Of a stretch of 64,000 nucleotides of DNA, positions 43,099 through 51,829 are shown piece after piece (position 1 is the stretch's first letter; the number at the start of each line of letters is the position of its first letter). This stretch comes from an uncultured Oscillospiraceae bacterium (lineage in GTDB: Bacteria > Bacillota > Clostridia > Oscillospirales > Ruminococcaceae), in contig CAJUSD010000001.1 in assembly GCA_910589145.1 (NCBI GenBank), positions 124,001 through 188,000 on the forward strand, in the 5' to 3' direction. Under the pieces are notes generated by a model. That model worked only from the letters and a program-made list of their open reading frames with translations. It searched no databases and had not been told where the DNA came from. Position numbers and translations under genes: made by a program.

Positions 43099-44476
43099 GA
43101 ATATGTCGCCTAAAAAGGTAGCAATGCCTGAACAGGATCCTAATGTAAGAAACAAAAACTTTAAAGAGGTTGCCCTTGGCTATACCCCTGAAATGGCCAT
43201 GGAAGAAGCCACCCGCTGCCTGAACTGCAAAAATAAGCCCTGTGTTGCCGGATGCCCGGTAAACGTTCGGATTCCTGAATTTGTTGAAAAAGTTGCCGCC
43301 GGTGATTTTGCCGCAGCTTATGAAATCGTTGCTTCCACCAATGCCCTGCCCGCTATCAGCGGCCGCGTATGTCCCCAGGAAAGCCAGTGCGAAGGCAAAT
43401 GTGTCAGGGGCATTAAGGGCGAACCTGTTGCCATTGGCCGTCTGGAGCGTTTTGTCGCTGACTGGTACATGGCTAACGGTGTTGCCTCCCCTGTCGCTCC
43501 CCCCAAGAACGGCAAAAAGGTCGCTATTATCGGTGCAGGCCCTGCGGGGCTCTCCTGCGCCGGGGATTTGGCGAAAGCTGGTTATGATGTAACTATCTTT
43601 GAAGCCTTCCACACTGCCGGCGGCGTTCTGGTTTATGGCATTCCTGAGTTCCGTCTGCCCAAGTCCATTGTACATAAGGAAATTGACAACCTGCGTGCTT
43701 TGGGCGTTAAGGTTATGACCAACATGGTTATCGGTAAAGTTTTGTCCTTGGATGAAGTTTTTGAAATGGGCTTTGACGCGGCCTTTATTGGTTCCGGTGC
43801 CGGACTGCCCAGCTTTATGGGCATCGAAGGCGAGGCACTCATCGGCGTTTACTCTGCCAACGAATACCTGACCCGTACTAACCTGATGCGTGCTTATGAT
43901 GAAAGCTATGATACCCCCATCATCAAGAGCAAAGCAGTCGCTGTTGTCGGCGGCGGCAACGTTGCTATGGACGCGGCCCGCTGCGCCCAGCGCTTGGGAG
44001 CGGAAAAGGTATATATTGTTTACCGCCGTTCTGAGGAAGAAATGCCTGCCCGTAAAGAAGAAGTTCATCACGCCAAGGAAGAAGGCATTATCTTCAATTT
44101 GCTGACCAATCCTGTGAAGATCATCGGTGATGAAAACGGCAAGGTTTGCGGTATGGAATGTGTCAGGATGGAACTGGGCGAAGCGGATGCTTCCGGCCGC
44201 CGCCGTCCTGTTGCTGTCAAAGATTCCAACTTTGTGCTGGATGTTGACACCGTTATCATGGCTTTGGGTACTTCTCCCAACCCGCTGATTCGGACGACCA
44301 CCCATGGCATTGAAGCCAACAAACACGGCTGCCTGGTGGTTGACGAATCCATGAAGACCACCCGTGACGGTGTATATGCCGGCGGTGATGCAGTTACTGG
44401 TGCAGCTACCGTTATCCTGGCCATGGGCGCAGGGAAAACCGCTGCTGCTTCTATCAGGGAGTATTTGGAGAAATAA
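43091..44476 (+). CDS. nfnB: NfnB: GltD-like flavoprotein subunit of Nfn
   Basis: 461 residues. Two 4Fe-4S clusters in the N-terminus (CLNCKNKPCVAGCPV and CPQESQCEGKCVRG), FAD motif IIGAGPAGLSCAGDLAK and NADP motif VVGGGNVAMDAARCAQRLG. It carries the bifurcating FAD of the NfnAB complex; a glutamate synthase small subunit would look similar, but the coupling to nfnA settles it. Same codon bias as nfnA. Confidence 0.95.
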   Translation: MPKNMSPKKVAMPEQDPNVRNKNFKEVALGYTPEMAMEEATRCLNCKNKPCVAGCPVNVRIPEFVEKVAAGDFAAAYEIVASTNALPAISGRVCPQESQCEGKCVRGIKGEPVAIGRLERFVADWYMANGVASPVAPPKNGKKVAIIGAGPAGLSCAGDLAKAGYDVTIFEAFHTAGGVLVYGIPEFRLPKSIVHKEIDNLRALGVKVMTNMVIGKVLSLDEVFEMGFDAAFIGSGAGLPSFMGIEGEALIGVYSANEYLTRTNLMRAYDESYDTPIIKSKAVAVVGGGNVAMDAARCAQRLGAEKVYIVYRRSEEEMPARKEEVHHAKEEGIIFNLLTNPVKIIGDENGKVCGMECVRMELGEADASGRRRPVAVKDSNFVLDVDTVIMALGTSPNPLIRTTTHGIEANKHGCLVVDESMKTTRDGVYAGGDAVTGAATVILAMGAGKTAAASIREYLEK

Positions 44477-44500
44477 GGGTTTTCTCCTCTCATAAAGTTT

Positions 44501-44533
44501 ATGGGCTGCTGGAATTCCAGCAGCCCATTTTTA
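44501..44533 (+). terminator. nfnAB terminator
   Basis: Perfect stem ATGGGCTGCTGG/CCAGCAGCCCAT, loop AATT, then T5. Confidence 0.95.
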
Positions 44534-44717
44534 CTAAACGATTAAAAAGAAAATCATTTATTCTATCTATATTTTTGCTGAGTAATTTGATTAAAAATGT
44601 TATAAAATAATTTTATATTTATAATTTTAATAAGTTATATAAAATTATCTTTTATTATTAGATATTTACTAAATACAATTAAATTATAATTTTTCTAAAA
44701 AAATTTGCAGAAAATTG
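44534..44717. other. Extremely AT-rich intergenic stretch
   Basis: About 180 bases almost free of G and C between the nfnAB terminator and the next promoter. No gene. It may serve as an upstream promoter element or mark acquired DNA. Confidence 0.6.
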
Positions 44718-44754
44718 TTGACAATAATAAAAAAACAGTGTATATTAAATACAC
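44718..44754 (+). promoter_or_regulatory. Promoter with palindrome over -10, secreted peptidase gene
   Basis: TTGACA (44718-44723), 17 bases, TATATT (44741-44746). GTGTAT/ATACAC arms (44738-44743, 44749-44754) straddle the -10 box and could be a repressor site. Confidence 0.75.
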
Positions 44755-44780
44755 AATCAAAATTTACCAGATAATGAAAG

Positions 44781-45545
44781 GTGTGTGTTACAATAAAAAA
44801 AAGGTTTATTTCCTTTCTCTGCTCTCTGATTGCTTTATCAAGCATAGCAACTATGCCAGTTCTTGCAGAAGATTCTCCGAATCTTGCTGATGGCGCCGTT
44901 GCAGGCGAACGAATGTCGTTGGATGATCAGTATCAGTTTATAATGAAAAATGGTTCACCAAAGCAAAAAGAAGAAGCAAAATTACTTTTTCAGCAGGTTC
45001 AATCTGGCTTTAAAGGTGTTCCTTATGCTATTGGTCATTGGGAATTAAGTGTAACTCACTGTAACCAAGAGACAGTTACCTGGTGTGGTCCTGCCACGTT
45101 ACGGCAGACCTTACTATATATTAATGGTACAGCTCGCGATCAATCATATTTAGCTGGAAAATTAGCAACAGATAAAACCATTAAAGGCACTACTGATACA
45201 ATGATGCTGAAACAAGTTAATGCCCTTCAAAATGAACACGCATATTATGAATTAGATATACCCGATAAAGACACTTATTTAACCACTGTTTATGCCTCTC
45301 TGTCAAGTGATAAACCTGTCATAGACATTGTCGATACCTCCGCTGCGAGGGAAATTTTTAGTTATAATGCGCTTCATTTTCTTTCCATCAGCGGCATCTC
45401 TACCAAAAATGACGAAGTGTTTATCGTTGATCCAGCCGTAGAAGACATAAGGGTTGATGGGCATTCCCGTGCGAAGCGTTGGGTAGAGGCAGAGGGAATG
45501 TTTAATGCAACATTTGCTCATGATTGTCAAGCGATTATAGGTTAA
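44781..45545 (+). CDS. Secreted C39-like cysteine peptidase (254 aa)
   Basis: Signal peptide (KKRFISFLCSLIALSSIA, likely cut after VLA) then a papain-like C39_2 domain: Cys102 in TWCGPATLRQ, His199 in NALHFLS, Asp217 in FIVDPAV. A GTG at 44781 is possible but sits directly against the only ribosome site (AAAGG); the ATA at 44793, nine bases after it, gives the expected MKKRF opening. Exported; substrate unknown. Followed by a hairpin and a lipoprotein gene. Confidence 0.8.
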   Translation: MCVTIKKRFISFLCSLIALSSIATMPVLAEDSPNLADGAVAGERMSLDDQYQFIMKNGSPKQKEEAKLLFQQVQSGFKGVPYAIGHWELSVTHCNQETVTWCGPATLRQTLLYINGTARDQSYLAGKLATDKTIKGTTDTMMLKQVNALQNEHAYYELDIPDKDTYLTTVYASLSSDKPVIDIVDTSAAREIFSYNALHFLSISGISTKNDEVFIVDPAVEDIRVDGHSRAKRWVEAEGMFNATFAHDCQAIIG

Positions 45546-45551
45546 GAAAGA

Positions 45552-45581
45552 AAAAGGAACACATTTTACTGTGTTCCTTTT
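45552..45581 (+). terminator. Hairpin between peptidase and lipoprotein genes
   Basis: AAAAGGAACACA / TGTGTTCCTTTT; terminates or attenuates read-through into the lipoprotein gene. Confidence 0.75.
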
Positions 45582-45601
45582 ATATATCGAGGTGAAAGCG
45601 G

Positions 45602-46912
45602 ATGAAAAAAAAATTATTACTGTTACTTGTAATTTTTGTTGTTACAGGATGTGGCAGTTCTTCTGTTCCGGTCCGCAATTTTGAAGCAAACCTTCTCGGC
45701 TTACAGCCGGAGGACTATACAGAACTGCATTTTGACCTTGCCTATCCTGAAACACTGCAAATCGACGGTATGAAGGATGGAAAAATTTATTTTCAATATT
45801 TGGACAGCTTGGAAGTGCATACAGGACGGGAGCGCTATAATTTTACTGCTGGCAATGTATTTCGAAATGCAGCCGGAATTTATGACATTGAAAAAAATTC
45901 CTATCAATCGGGAATATATGTAGAGGATGATTTAGCATCAAAAGGAATTTTTGATGTAATCAGTTCATATAAAAATCACCTGATTATGGACAATGAAACA
46001 GGATATTTTACTTCAGCACTAGGCACAGAAATATTTTCAGAGGAATATCGCTTATATACCTATGCTATCGACTACGTAAAACATACCAGAAAAATAAAAA
46101 AAGACTATGGAACCTATCGCTATGCCGCTCCCTATCCCCTTCTATACGATAAAGAACATTTTTTTATCTATTTTGAAGACGAAGGAAAAACGCAGGCCAC
46201 CATATACCATTACGACACAGTCTCTGACGAAGCTACCCCGGTAATCATCCAACCCGAAGGCGTTCAATTTGTCACGGCAATGGTTGAGAAGAAATGGATT
46301 TGGGTTTATGTACTCGACCTTGAGCATAATAACGATAAAAACAGGCCTTATCATTATCTCTATCAATACCAGGTCGACGGAACTATTCAAAAGATATATC
46401 CGATTCCAGATGAGATTGTAAACAACCGGAACAGCTCTACAGACGTCTTTATGCCCAGTACGATGAAACGATTCTCAAAGAATATTTTTTATTTGGAGGA
46501 TTTTGGATTTTTAAACCATTTCTTTTTAAAGTTGGGAAAAGAAGGCTTTGAAGTTCTGCCCTCATTTTACAACAACAAAAGACTTCGGATGCTTCCTCAG
46601 ACCGGAAATCTTTCGGCGAAAAAAAATTATTTCTATTCTCATTTCCGCGAGGTTACACATATTCTGGAATTTGATGAACGAAAAGAAGAACTCATGGAAT
46701 TTACCCTACCCAACCCATATGAAGGGTCAAACATTGACTATCTTTTTCAGTATTATACAGATGAAAAGGGAAATCTTCTTGCCGTTATCAAAAGGCCGCT
46801 CCTTTGGAAAGTAGAAGACCTTCCTTTGTCAGAGTATTTATCAGAATATTTAAAGGTCTATTTCATCCCCCAAAAGACAATGAAAAAGTATTTCTCAAAG
46901 CTTAATCCATAA
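45602..46912 (+). CDS. Lipoprotein of unknown function (436 aa)
   Basis: Lipobox: MKKKLLLLLVIFVVTGCGSS, lipidated at Cys17. The rest is strand-rich with repeated aromatic/acidic strands (YRYAAPYPLLYDKEHFFIYF; HYDTVSDEATPV), possibly a beta-propeller-like fold. GAGGTGA ribosome site; no known family. Its position after the C39 peptidase suggests a common surface role. AT-rich codons unlike the nfnAB genes next door. Confidence 0.8.
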   Translation: MKKKLLLLLVIFVVTGCGSSSVPVRNFEANLLGLQPEDYTELHFDLAYPETLQIDGMKDGKIYFQYLDSLEVHTGRERYNFTAGNVFRNAAGIYDIEKNSYQSGIYVEDDLASKGIFDVISSYKNHLIMDNETGYFTSALGTEIFSEEYRLYTYAIDYVKHTRKIKKDYGTYRYAAPYPLLYDKEHFFIYFEDEGKTQATIYHYDTVSDEATPVIIQPEGVQFVTAMVEKKWIWVYVLDLEHNNDKNRPYHYLYQYQVDGTIQKIYPIPDEIVNNRNSSTDVFMPSTMKRFSKNIFYLEDFGFLNHFFLKLGKEGFEVLPSFYNNKRLRMLPQTGNLSAKKNYFYSHFREVTHILEFDERKEELMEFTLPNPYEGSNIDYLFQYYTDEKGNLLAVIKRPLLWKVEDLPLSEYLSEYLKVYFIPQKTMKKYFSKLNP

Positions 46913-47282
46913 TCGGCAACCAGCAAACCGCACTGGAAAGCTCTTTCGTCCAGGGAAAATAGAATTGATATAATCCCAGAAACCCTTTACAATGCAGTAA
47001 TCCTTTTCTGAAATATCTTTACTTATTTCATGCACATGAAATTTAACGTATTCCTAGAATCCTTGTTCAGACCGGGAGTATCTGGTGAAATAAGGTATTT
47101 TTCCCTTTGGACTCATAATATTTAAGGGCTGTCGGGGTTCCGGCAGCCCTATTTTGCTAAACAATTTTTGTTTTTATGTCAATCCCCAAAATTAAAATCA
47201 TACAAAAATCTGGGATTTAGAGATACGCTCCTGCAAAGTCTTGCATATATGATTTTCCAGGCTTTATTTTATCTACAATTTG
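46913..47282. other. Intergenic region with terminator hairpin
   Basis: Holds the hairpin AGGGCTGTCGG/CCGGCAGCCCT (47124-47150), probably the lipoprotein terminator though 210 bases away. No gene seen. Confidence 0.6.
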
Positions 47283-47420
47283 TTAGAGAGAGGAATTATC
47301 CCGAAGGTAGTTCAGCTGCCAAGCCTCGACCCTAAACTGATCGGCGGACTGCTGCCTCGATTCTTTGGTTGTAAACTCCATCAAACAAAGGATTGCTTGT
47401 TGTCTCTGCCATCTTGCCAT
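47283..47420 (-). CDS. Doubtful small protein (45 aa)
   Basis: Frame from ATG 47420 reads MARWQRQQAILCLMEFTTKE and ends RDNSSL; composition looks like protein but GGAG directly abuts the ATG. An overlapping frame from 47406 has better spacing but only 26 codons. Could be a relic. Confidence 0.25.
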   Translation of the reverse strand: MARWQRQQAILCLMEFTTKESRQQSADQFRVEAWQLNYLRDNSSL

Positions 47421-47439
47421 CTCCTTATTTTATTCATAA

Positions 47440-47595
47440 TCAATCATATGTAAAAACATCTGAGACTTCAAGGGTAATATCCGATGTTGTACTCAATATT
47501 GCATTGCTTTCAATGAACTCTGTTTTCTCCTTCCCTGCTGGCTTACATCCGCCAAAAAGAAGAAAAAGGATAAGCGTAATTAAATATTTTTTTAC
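47440..47595 (-). pseudogene. Small lipoprotein-like ORF without usable start codon (51 aa)
   Basis: Leftward frame KKYLITLILFLLFGGCKPAG is a textbook lipoprotein signal (lipobox FGGC). The codon where a start is expected, six bases after AGAGAGG, is GTA; the one before is ATC. Either a rare start or a gene silenced by a start-codon change; the 51-residue length suggests truncation as well. Confidence 0.4.
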
Positions 47596-47682
47596 GATTG
47601 TCCTCTCTTAAACTTTTTATGGTATTATTATATATGAAAAAAACAAAAAGTAAAATAATTTGTGGAAAGAGGATGATTTGAT

Positions 47683-48426
47683 ATGAAGGAAAACAAATAC
47701 GACGATCCCCAGTTCTTTGAGCAATACAGCAAAATGTCCCGTTCTGTCCAGGGGCTGGATGGTGCAGGAGAATGGCATGAGTTAAAAAAGCTCCTCCCCG
47801 ATTTTTCCGGTAAAAGTGTCCTTGATTTAGGGTGTGGCTTTGGCTGGCACTGCCGTTACGCAGTGGAACAGGGGGCAGCCTATGTCACCGGCGTTGACCT
47901 GTCCGAAAGGATGCTGAAAAAGGCGGAGGAAATGACCCGCTCTCCCAGTATCCAATATATCCATAGTTCTATAGAAGATTTCCCCTACCCTGAAAACAGC
48001 TTTGATATTGTAATCAGTTCCCTAGCTCTCCACTATGTGGAAAATTATACGGAGGTCTGCCGGAAAATTTTCAACAGTCTGAGGGAAGGCGGTTGCTTTG
48101 TTCTTTCAGTAGAACATCCTATCTTCACTGCCCAGGGAAAGCAGGACTGGCACTACGGCACAGATGGGAATCCACTCCATTGGCCGGTAGATCATTACTT
48201 TACAGAGGGCATCAGGCAAGCTGGCTTTTTGGGAAACGATGTGGTAAAGTATCATCGGACACTGACCACCTATCTGAATACATTGACAGAAACCGGCTTT
48301 TCCCTGTGCCGTGTCGTAGAACCCCAGCCTGATTCTTCCATGCTGGATATTCCCGGAATGAAGGATGAACTCCGCCGCCCTATGATGCTGATTATACAGG
48401 CGAGGAAAACTCCCCATCTTTTTTGA
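47683..48426 (+). CDS. Class I SAM-dependent methyltransferase (247 aa)
   Basis: Motif I VLDLGCGFGWHCRYAVEQGA (about 45-64), motif II GVDLSERML and the post-motif DIVISSLALHYV. UbiE/Methyltransf_11-like; small-molecule substrate unknown. Followed after 18 bases by an acetyltransferase gene, probably one operon. Ribosome site GAGG. Confidence 0.88.
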   Translation: MKENKYDDPQFFEQYSKMSRSVQGLDGAGEWHELKKLLPDFSGKSVLDLGCGFGWHCRYAVEQGAAYVTGVDLSERMLKKAEEMTRSPSIQYIHSSIEDFPYPENSFDIVISSLALHYVENYTEVCRKIFNSLREGGCFVLSVEHPIFTAQGKQDWHYGTDGNPLHWPVDHYFTEGIRQAGFLGNDVVKYHRTLTTYLNTLTETGFSLCRVVEPQPDSSMLDIPGMKDELRRPMMLIIQARKTPHLF

Positions 48427-48444
48427 AGGAAAGGAACGTTTTAA

Positions 48445-49593
48445 ATGACAGAGCTTCTATGTAAAGGTACGGAAAAGGACAGAGAAGAAATCATTGACTT
48501 TGCCAATTATGTATTCAGCTTTGACCACAAGCCCCACAATTTTATAGAGATGGTTCCAAGGCTGTATGGGCCGGGAAGCACCAGTGAAAAGTACCACTAT
48601 TTGATAAGGGAAAACGGAAGAATAAAAGCCCTTCTGTGTTCTTTTCCTCAAGAGGCCAAAGTGGGAGAAACTATTTTAAAGCTGGCGTTTATCGGAACCG
48701 TCTCAGTACACCCCTATTCAAGAGGAAAAGGATATATGAAAAGCCTCATGAACGCCGCTATTGAGGATATGAAAAGAGATGGAATAGACTTTGCCGCCCT
48801 TGGCGGGCAGCGGCAGAGGTATCAATATTTTGGATTTGAAGAAGGCGGGACAGAATACCGGTTTACCTTTGAAACAAGGAATCTGCGCCACGCCTTCCGG
48901 GATATTACAGAGCTTATGGATGTTATTCCCTTGGTCGATGCGCAGGAGGATAAATGGGATCGCATCTACGACCTTTTCCAACACAAAAATATCCGGGGAA
49001 TACGCAGCCGGGAAGAGTTCCCCGCTATGCTGCGCACCTGGAACAGTACTCCCTATCTGCTTATGGAGGGCGGAGAAACGAAAGGATATTTTTCTGCCGA
49101 AGGAAAAATCATTCACGAATTGGTTCTGTGCCATGAATCCCTGCTGCTCCCTGCCATTAAGTCTATTATGAGTTCTTTGCATTTGAACAGAGCCATCATC
49201 AAGGCCGCGGATTACGAGGAGGAGCGCCTTGCGCAGCTTTCTGCAGTATGTGAGGATTGCAACATATCCAGCAACGCAAACTATCAGATATTCCACTTTG
49301 AAAAGGTAATCTATGCTTTTTTAAAAATTAAGAAGGCATATACAGTTTTACAGGATGGAGGAATTGTCCTGCAAATAGGAAATGAAAAATTAATGATCTC
49401 TGTATGCAGCGGGCAGCTTACCGTTGGCCAAAATGATTCCTCATACCCAATTATTTCTTTGGGGAATCTGGAAGCTGTGGAGTTTTTGACTGCTCCTTTC
49501 AGTCCACGCCGCAGAGAGGAAGCAAAACGTTTTCCCTTTCTTCAAAACTGGTTCCCGATTCCATTGTACACTGCTGCGTTAGATGAATGTTAA
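48445..49593 (+). CDS. Eis-like GNAT acetyltransferase with sterol-carrier-like C-terminus (382 aa)
   Basis: N-terminal GNAT core (GTVSVHPYSRGKGYMKSLMNAAIEDM with the RGKGY acetyl-CoA loop; GGQRQRYQYFGFE) followed by a second degenerate GNAT and a C-terminal SCP2-like domain. Layout resembles mycobacterial Eis and relatives, which acetylate amines. Coupled to the methyltransferase gene. Confidence 0.82.
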   Translation: MTELLCKGTEKDREEIIDFANYVFSFDHKPHNFIEMVPRLYGPGSTSEKYHYLIRENGRIKALLCSFPQEAKVGETILKLAFIGTVSVHPYSRGKGYMKSLMNAAIEDMKRDGIDFAALGGQRQRYQYFGFEEGGTEYRFTFETRNLRHAFRDITELMDVIPLVDAQEDKWDRIYDLFQHKNIRGIRSREEFPAMLRTWNSTPYLLMEGGETKGYFSAEGKIIHELVLCHESLLLPAIKSIMSSLHLNRAIIKAADYEEERLAQLSAVCEDCNISSNANYQIFHFEKVIYAFLKIKKAYTVLQDGGIVLQIGNEKLMISVCSGQLTVGQNDSSYPIISLGNLEAVEFLTAPFSPRRREEAKRFPFLQNWFPIPLYTAALDEC

Positions 49594-49631
49594 AAAGTAA
49601 TTTTTATAGAATAACATTTTGTTGGAAATGT

Positions 49632-49672
49632 AACCGCCTCAGGTTGTGCTGTTTATACAACCTGAGGCGGTT
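49632..49672. terminator. Bidirectional terminator
   Basis: AACCGCCTCAGGTTGT / ACAACCTGAGGCGGTT, perfect 16-bp stem between convergent genes. Confidence 0.9.
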
Positions 49673-49676
49673 TACA

Positions 49677-50126
49677 TTAATTTACTTCTAAACAAAAATC
49701 AGGCTTTATCAGATGTAGAGCCATCTGCAAATCGGATGAAAGCTCCAGAAAAATATTTTTCTCTCCAACTCTACTTACAAGAAATACAAATTCTGCACCA
49801 TCCTTTAAAGAAAGTCGAACTTCAAAGTAACATTTATTCCACTTATTATAAAATATTTGGTGTCCTAATAATCCGTTAACCGTTATGGGCTGAATTCTTG
49901 ACAACTGTTTTACGTTAAGGGATTCCAGAAAAAGGTGATTTAGTTCTTTCTCTGTTCCAATACAGTTTTCTTCTATATCCCATTCCACGAAAAAAGATCT
50001 GTCTGATGTCCATGCACTGAATCCATATTGATGGACAAATTCTGGTTCTGTCTCCAAAAAGAAACCATCTGGTATTGCAAAAGAAACGCCATGTGTATAA
50101 AATCTTCCGTTTTGAAAATGTAACAT
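49677..50126 (-). CDS. Hypothetical protein (149 aa)
   Basis: Begins MLHFQNGRFYTHGVSFAIPDG after AGGAGGAAAAACTT. A cytosolic beta-rich protein with a central helix pair; aromatic-rich strands resemble small effector or immunity folds (DUF-type), but no family is recognised. Divergent from the XRE gene at 50288. Confidence 0.7.
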   Translation of the reverse strand: MLHFQNGRFYTHGVSFAIPDGFFLETEPEFVHQYGFSAWTSDRSFFVEWDIEENCIGTEKELNHLFLESLNVKQLSRIQPITVNGLLGHQIFYNKWNKCYFEVRLSLKDGAEFVFLVSRVGEKNIFLELSSDLQMALHLIKPDFCLEVN

Positions 50127-50220
50127 AAGTTTTTCCTCCTTTATTTTTCTTGGGATAAGAACGTAATTTCTTCACCTCCTGCCATAATACGCGATACCAT
50201 CCCTTTTAGATAATAAAAGT

Positions 50221-50263
50221 ATACTAATCAATACTATTATATCACCTTTTAGGGTATTAGTAT
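50221..50263. promoter_or_regulatory. Candidate operator before XRE gene
   Basis: Inverted repeat ATACTAAT (50221-50228) and ATTAGTAT (50256-50263) in the divergent intergenic region. Confidence 0.4.
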
Positions 50264-50287
50264 AGTAGTAGATTGGATGGTGAGCAA

Positions 50288-50590
50288 ATGGATACAAAAC
50301 AACGTATCAGAGAACTAATGAAAAAGCGGGGATGGACGGAATACCGGTTGGCAAAGGAGGCTGGGCTTGCACAGTCCACCATTTCAAATATGTTCAAACG
50401 ACACAATGCACCGACTTTACCCACGTTGGAAACAATTTGTAAGGCATTTGATATCACACTTGTACAGTTCTTCTCAGAGGGAGATGATCCCGCATTAATG
50501 ACTAAGGAGCAAAGAGAGTTATTCTCCAAATGGAATACAATGACTAATGAACAGAAGAAAATTTTATTGGCTTTGATGGATGTAATGTAA
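50288..50590 (+). CDS. XRE-family regulator (100 aa)
   Basis: Starts MDTKQRIRELMKKRGWTEYR, with GGTGAG upstream. HTH RLAKEAGLAQSTISNMFKRH, then a C-terminal helical tail. Stand-alone small regulator type common next to toxin, transposase-like or element genes. The Rpn gene follows but has its own promoter. Confidence 0.85.
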   Translation: MDTKQRIRELMKKRGWTEYRLAKEAGLAQSTISNMFKRHNAPTLPTLETICKAFDITLVQFFSEGDDPALMTKEQRELFSKWNTMTNEQKKILLALMDVM

Positions 50591-50616
50591 AAAATAATGA
50601 TATGGTTCCATCTTTA

Positions 50617-50645
50617 TTGAATCTAAAAAACAGATGGTATATAAT
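50617..50645 (+). promoter_or_regulatory. Promoter of the Rpn nuclease gene
   Basis: TTGAAT (50617-50622), 17 bases, TATAAT (50640-50645). Confidence 0.75.
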
Positions 50646-50666
50646 AAAGAAAGGCAGCGTGGCGTT

Positions 50667-51560
50667 GTGGCAGAGAAGGACATAGCAGAAAAGGTATTGG
50701 AAGCCTATAATGATGTTTTTGCTGATATTGTAAACGGATTACTGTTTCAGGGAAAAGAAATCATTCTTCCAGGTGATCTTGAAGACCACGGAACCCATTC
50801 CCACTATAAATCTGATGGAAATTTGAGGGAACAGGAAAGGGATATATCCAAAAAATGGAAAAAAGGTAAGATAAAGATAGCGTTGATCGGTTTTGAAAAT
50901 CAAACAGATATTGACAGCGATATGCCCTTCAGAGTAATAGGATATGACGGCGCAGAATACAGGGCGCAGCTTGACGGAAAGGAACGGTACCCAGTCATAA
51001 CCCTAGTTCTCTACTTTGGCAGTGAACGGCGTTGGAAAAAGCCGAGGAGCTTATTTGAACAGATGGAAGTTCCAGTGGAATTCAGGCCCTATGTAAACGA
51101 CTATAAAATAAATGTATTTGAAATTGCATATTTAACGGATGAACAGGTAAAATGCTTTAAAAGTGATTTCCGAATCATAGCAGATTATTTTGTACAAAAG
51201 CGGAAGAACGGCGAATATGTACCAGAGCCTCAAACATTGAAACATGTTCAAGAGACATTACAAATGTTGAGTATTATGAGTGGAGATCACAGATTTGAAG
51301 AAGTATACAATGAAAGTATGGAAAGGGGTTCTTATAATATGTGTGAGATGTTAGATAGAATGATAAACAAGGGAAAAATGGAGGGTATTCAGGAAGGTAT
51401 CCAGGAGGGTATCAAGAAGGGGATGCAAGAAGGTAAAACCCAAATGATTTTAAATATGTATCAACATCATTTTACTTTGGATCAGATTGCAACAGCATCT
51501 GAAAAAACAGTAGACGAAATCAAAGCTATTATTAAAGAACAGACGTTATCTCTTTCATAA
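50667..51560 (+). CDS. Rpn-family PD-(D/E)XK nuclease/transposase-like protein (297 aa)
   Basis: GTG at 50667 (VAEKDIAEKVLEAYNDVFAD) is the likely start: the upstream in-frame ATG at 50634 lies before the -10 box and cannot be transcribed from it. Features: nuclease-fold region with SDGNLREQERD and IALIGFENQTD (PD-(D/E)XK-type), and a C-terminal hydrophilic tail with repeated EGIQEGIQEGIKKG-type pentads. E. coli Rpn proteins cut DNA and promote RecA-independent recombination. Confidence 0.85.
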   Translation: MAEKDIAEKVLEAYNDVFADIVNGLLFQGKEIILPGDLEDHGTHSHYKSDGNLREQERDISKKWKKGKIKIALIGFENQTDIDSDMPFRVIGYDGAEYRAQLDGKERYPVITLVLYFGSERRWKKPRSLFEQMEVPVEFRPYVNDYKINVFEIAYLTDEQVKCFKSDFRIIADYFVQKRKNGEYVPEPQTLKHVQETLQMLSIMSGDHRFEEVYNESMERGSYNMCEMLDRMINKGKMEGIQEGIQEGIKKGMQEGKTQMILNMYQHHFTLDQIATASEKTVDEIKAIIKEQTLSLS

Positions 51561-51567
51561 ACTAGGT

Positions 51568-51606
51568 AAAAACATTGGATCAGGAAAATTGATCCAATGT
51601 TTTTTC
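51568..51606 (+). terminator. Terminator after the Rpn gene
   Basis: AAAACATTGGATCA / TGATCCAATGTTTT followed by a T-run. Confidence 0.9.
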
Positions 51607-51829
51607 TATTTGAATCGATATTTCATTAAAAAAATTGCTGTTCCCCCATTTCCCACCGCGAGAAACAGAGCAAACCCGCACAACCATTCAATATCTTATC
51701 CAGTTGGCTTAAAATCCTCTTATTTCATAAATATTGGCTCAAACCGGGAGATGTGCTGCTTGGGAAAATGTGCTATAATATTAAACGATTACTCATTTTT
51801 ATTTTTATCTGAAAAGAGGGATGCTGTCT

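Noticed and set aside
42950..44326. 458-codon open frame antisense to nfnA and nfnB
   Set aside because: It is the mirror of strongly codon-biased genes whose sequence motifs are beyond doubt; it has no ribosome site.
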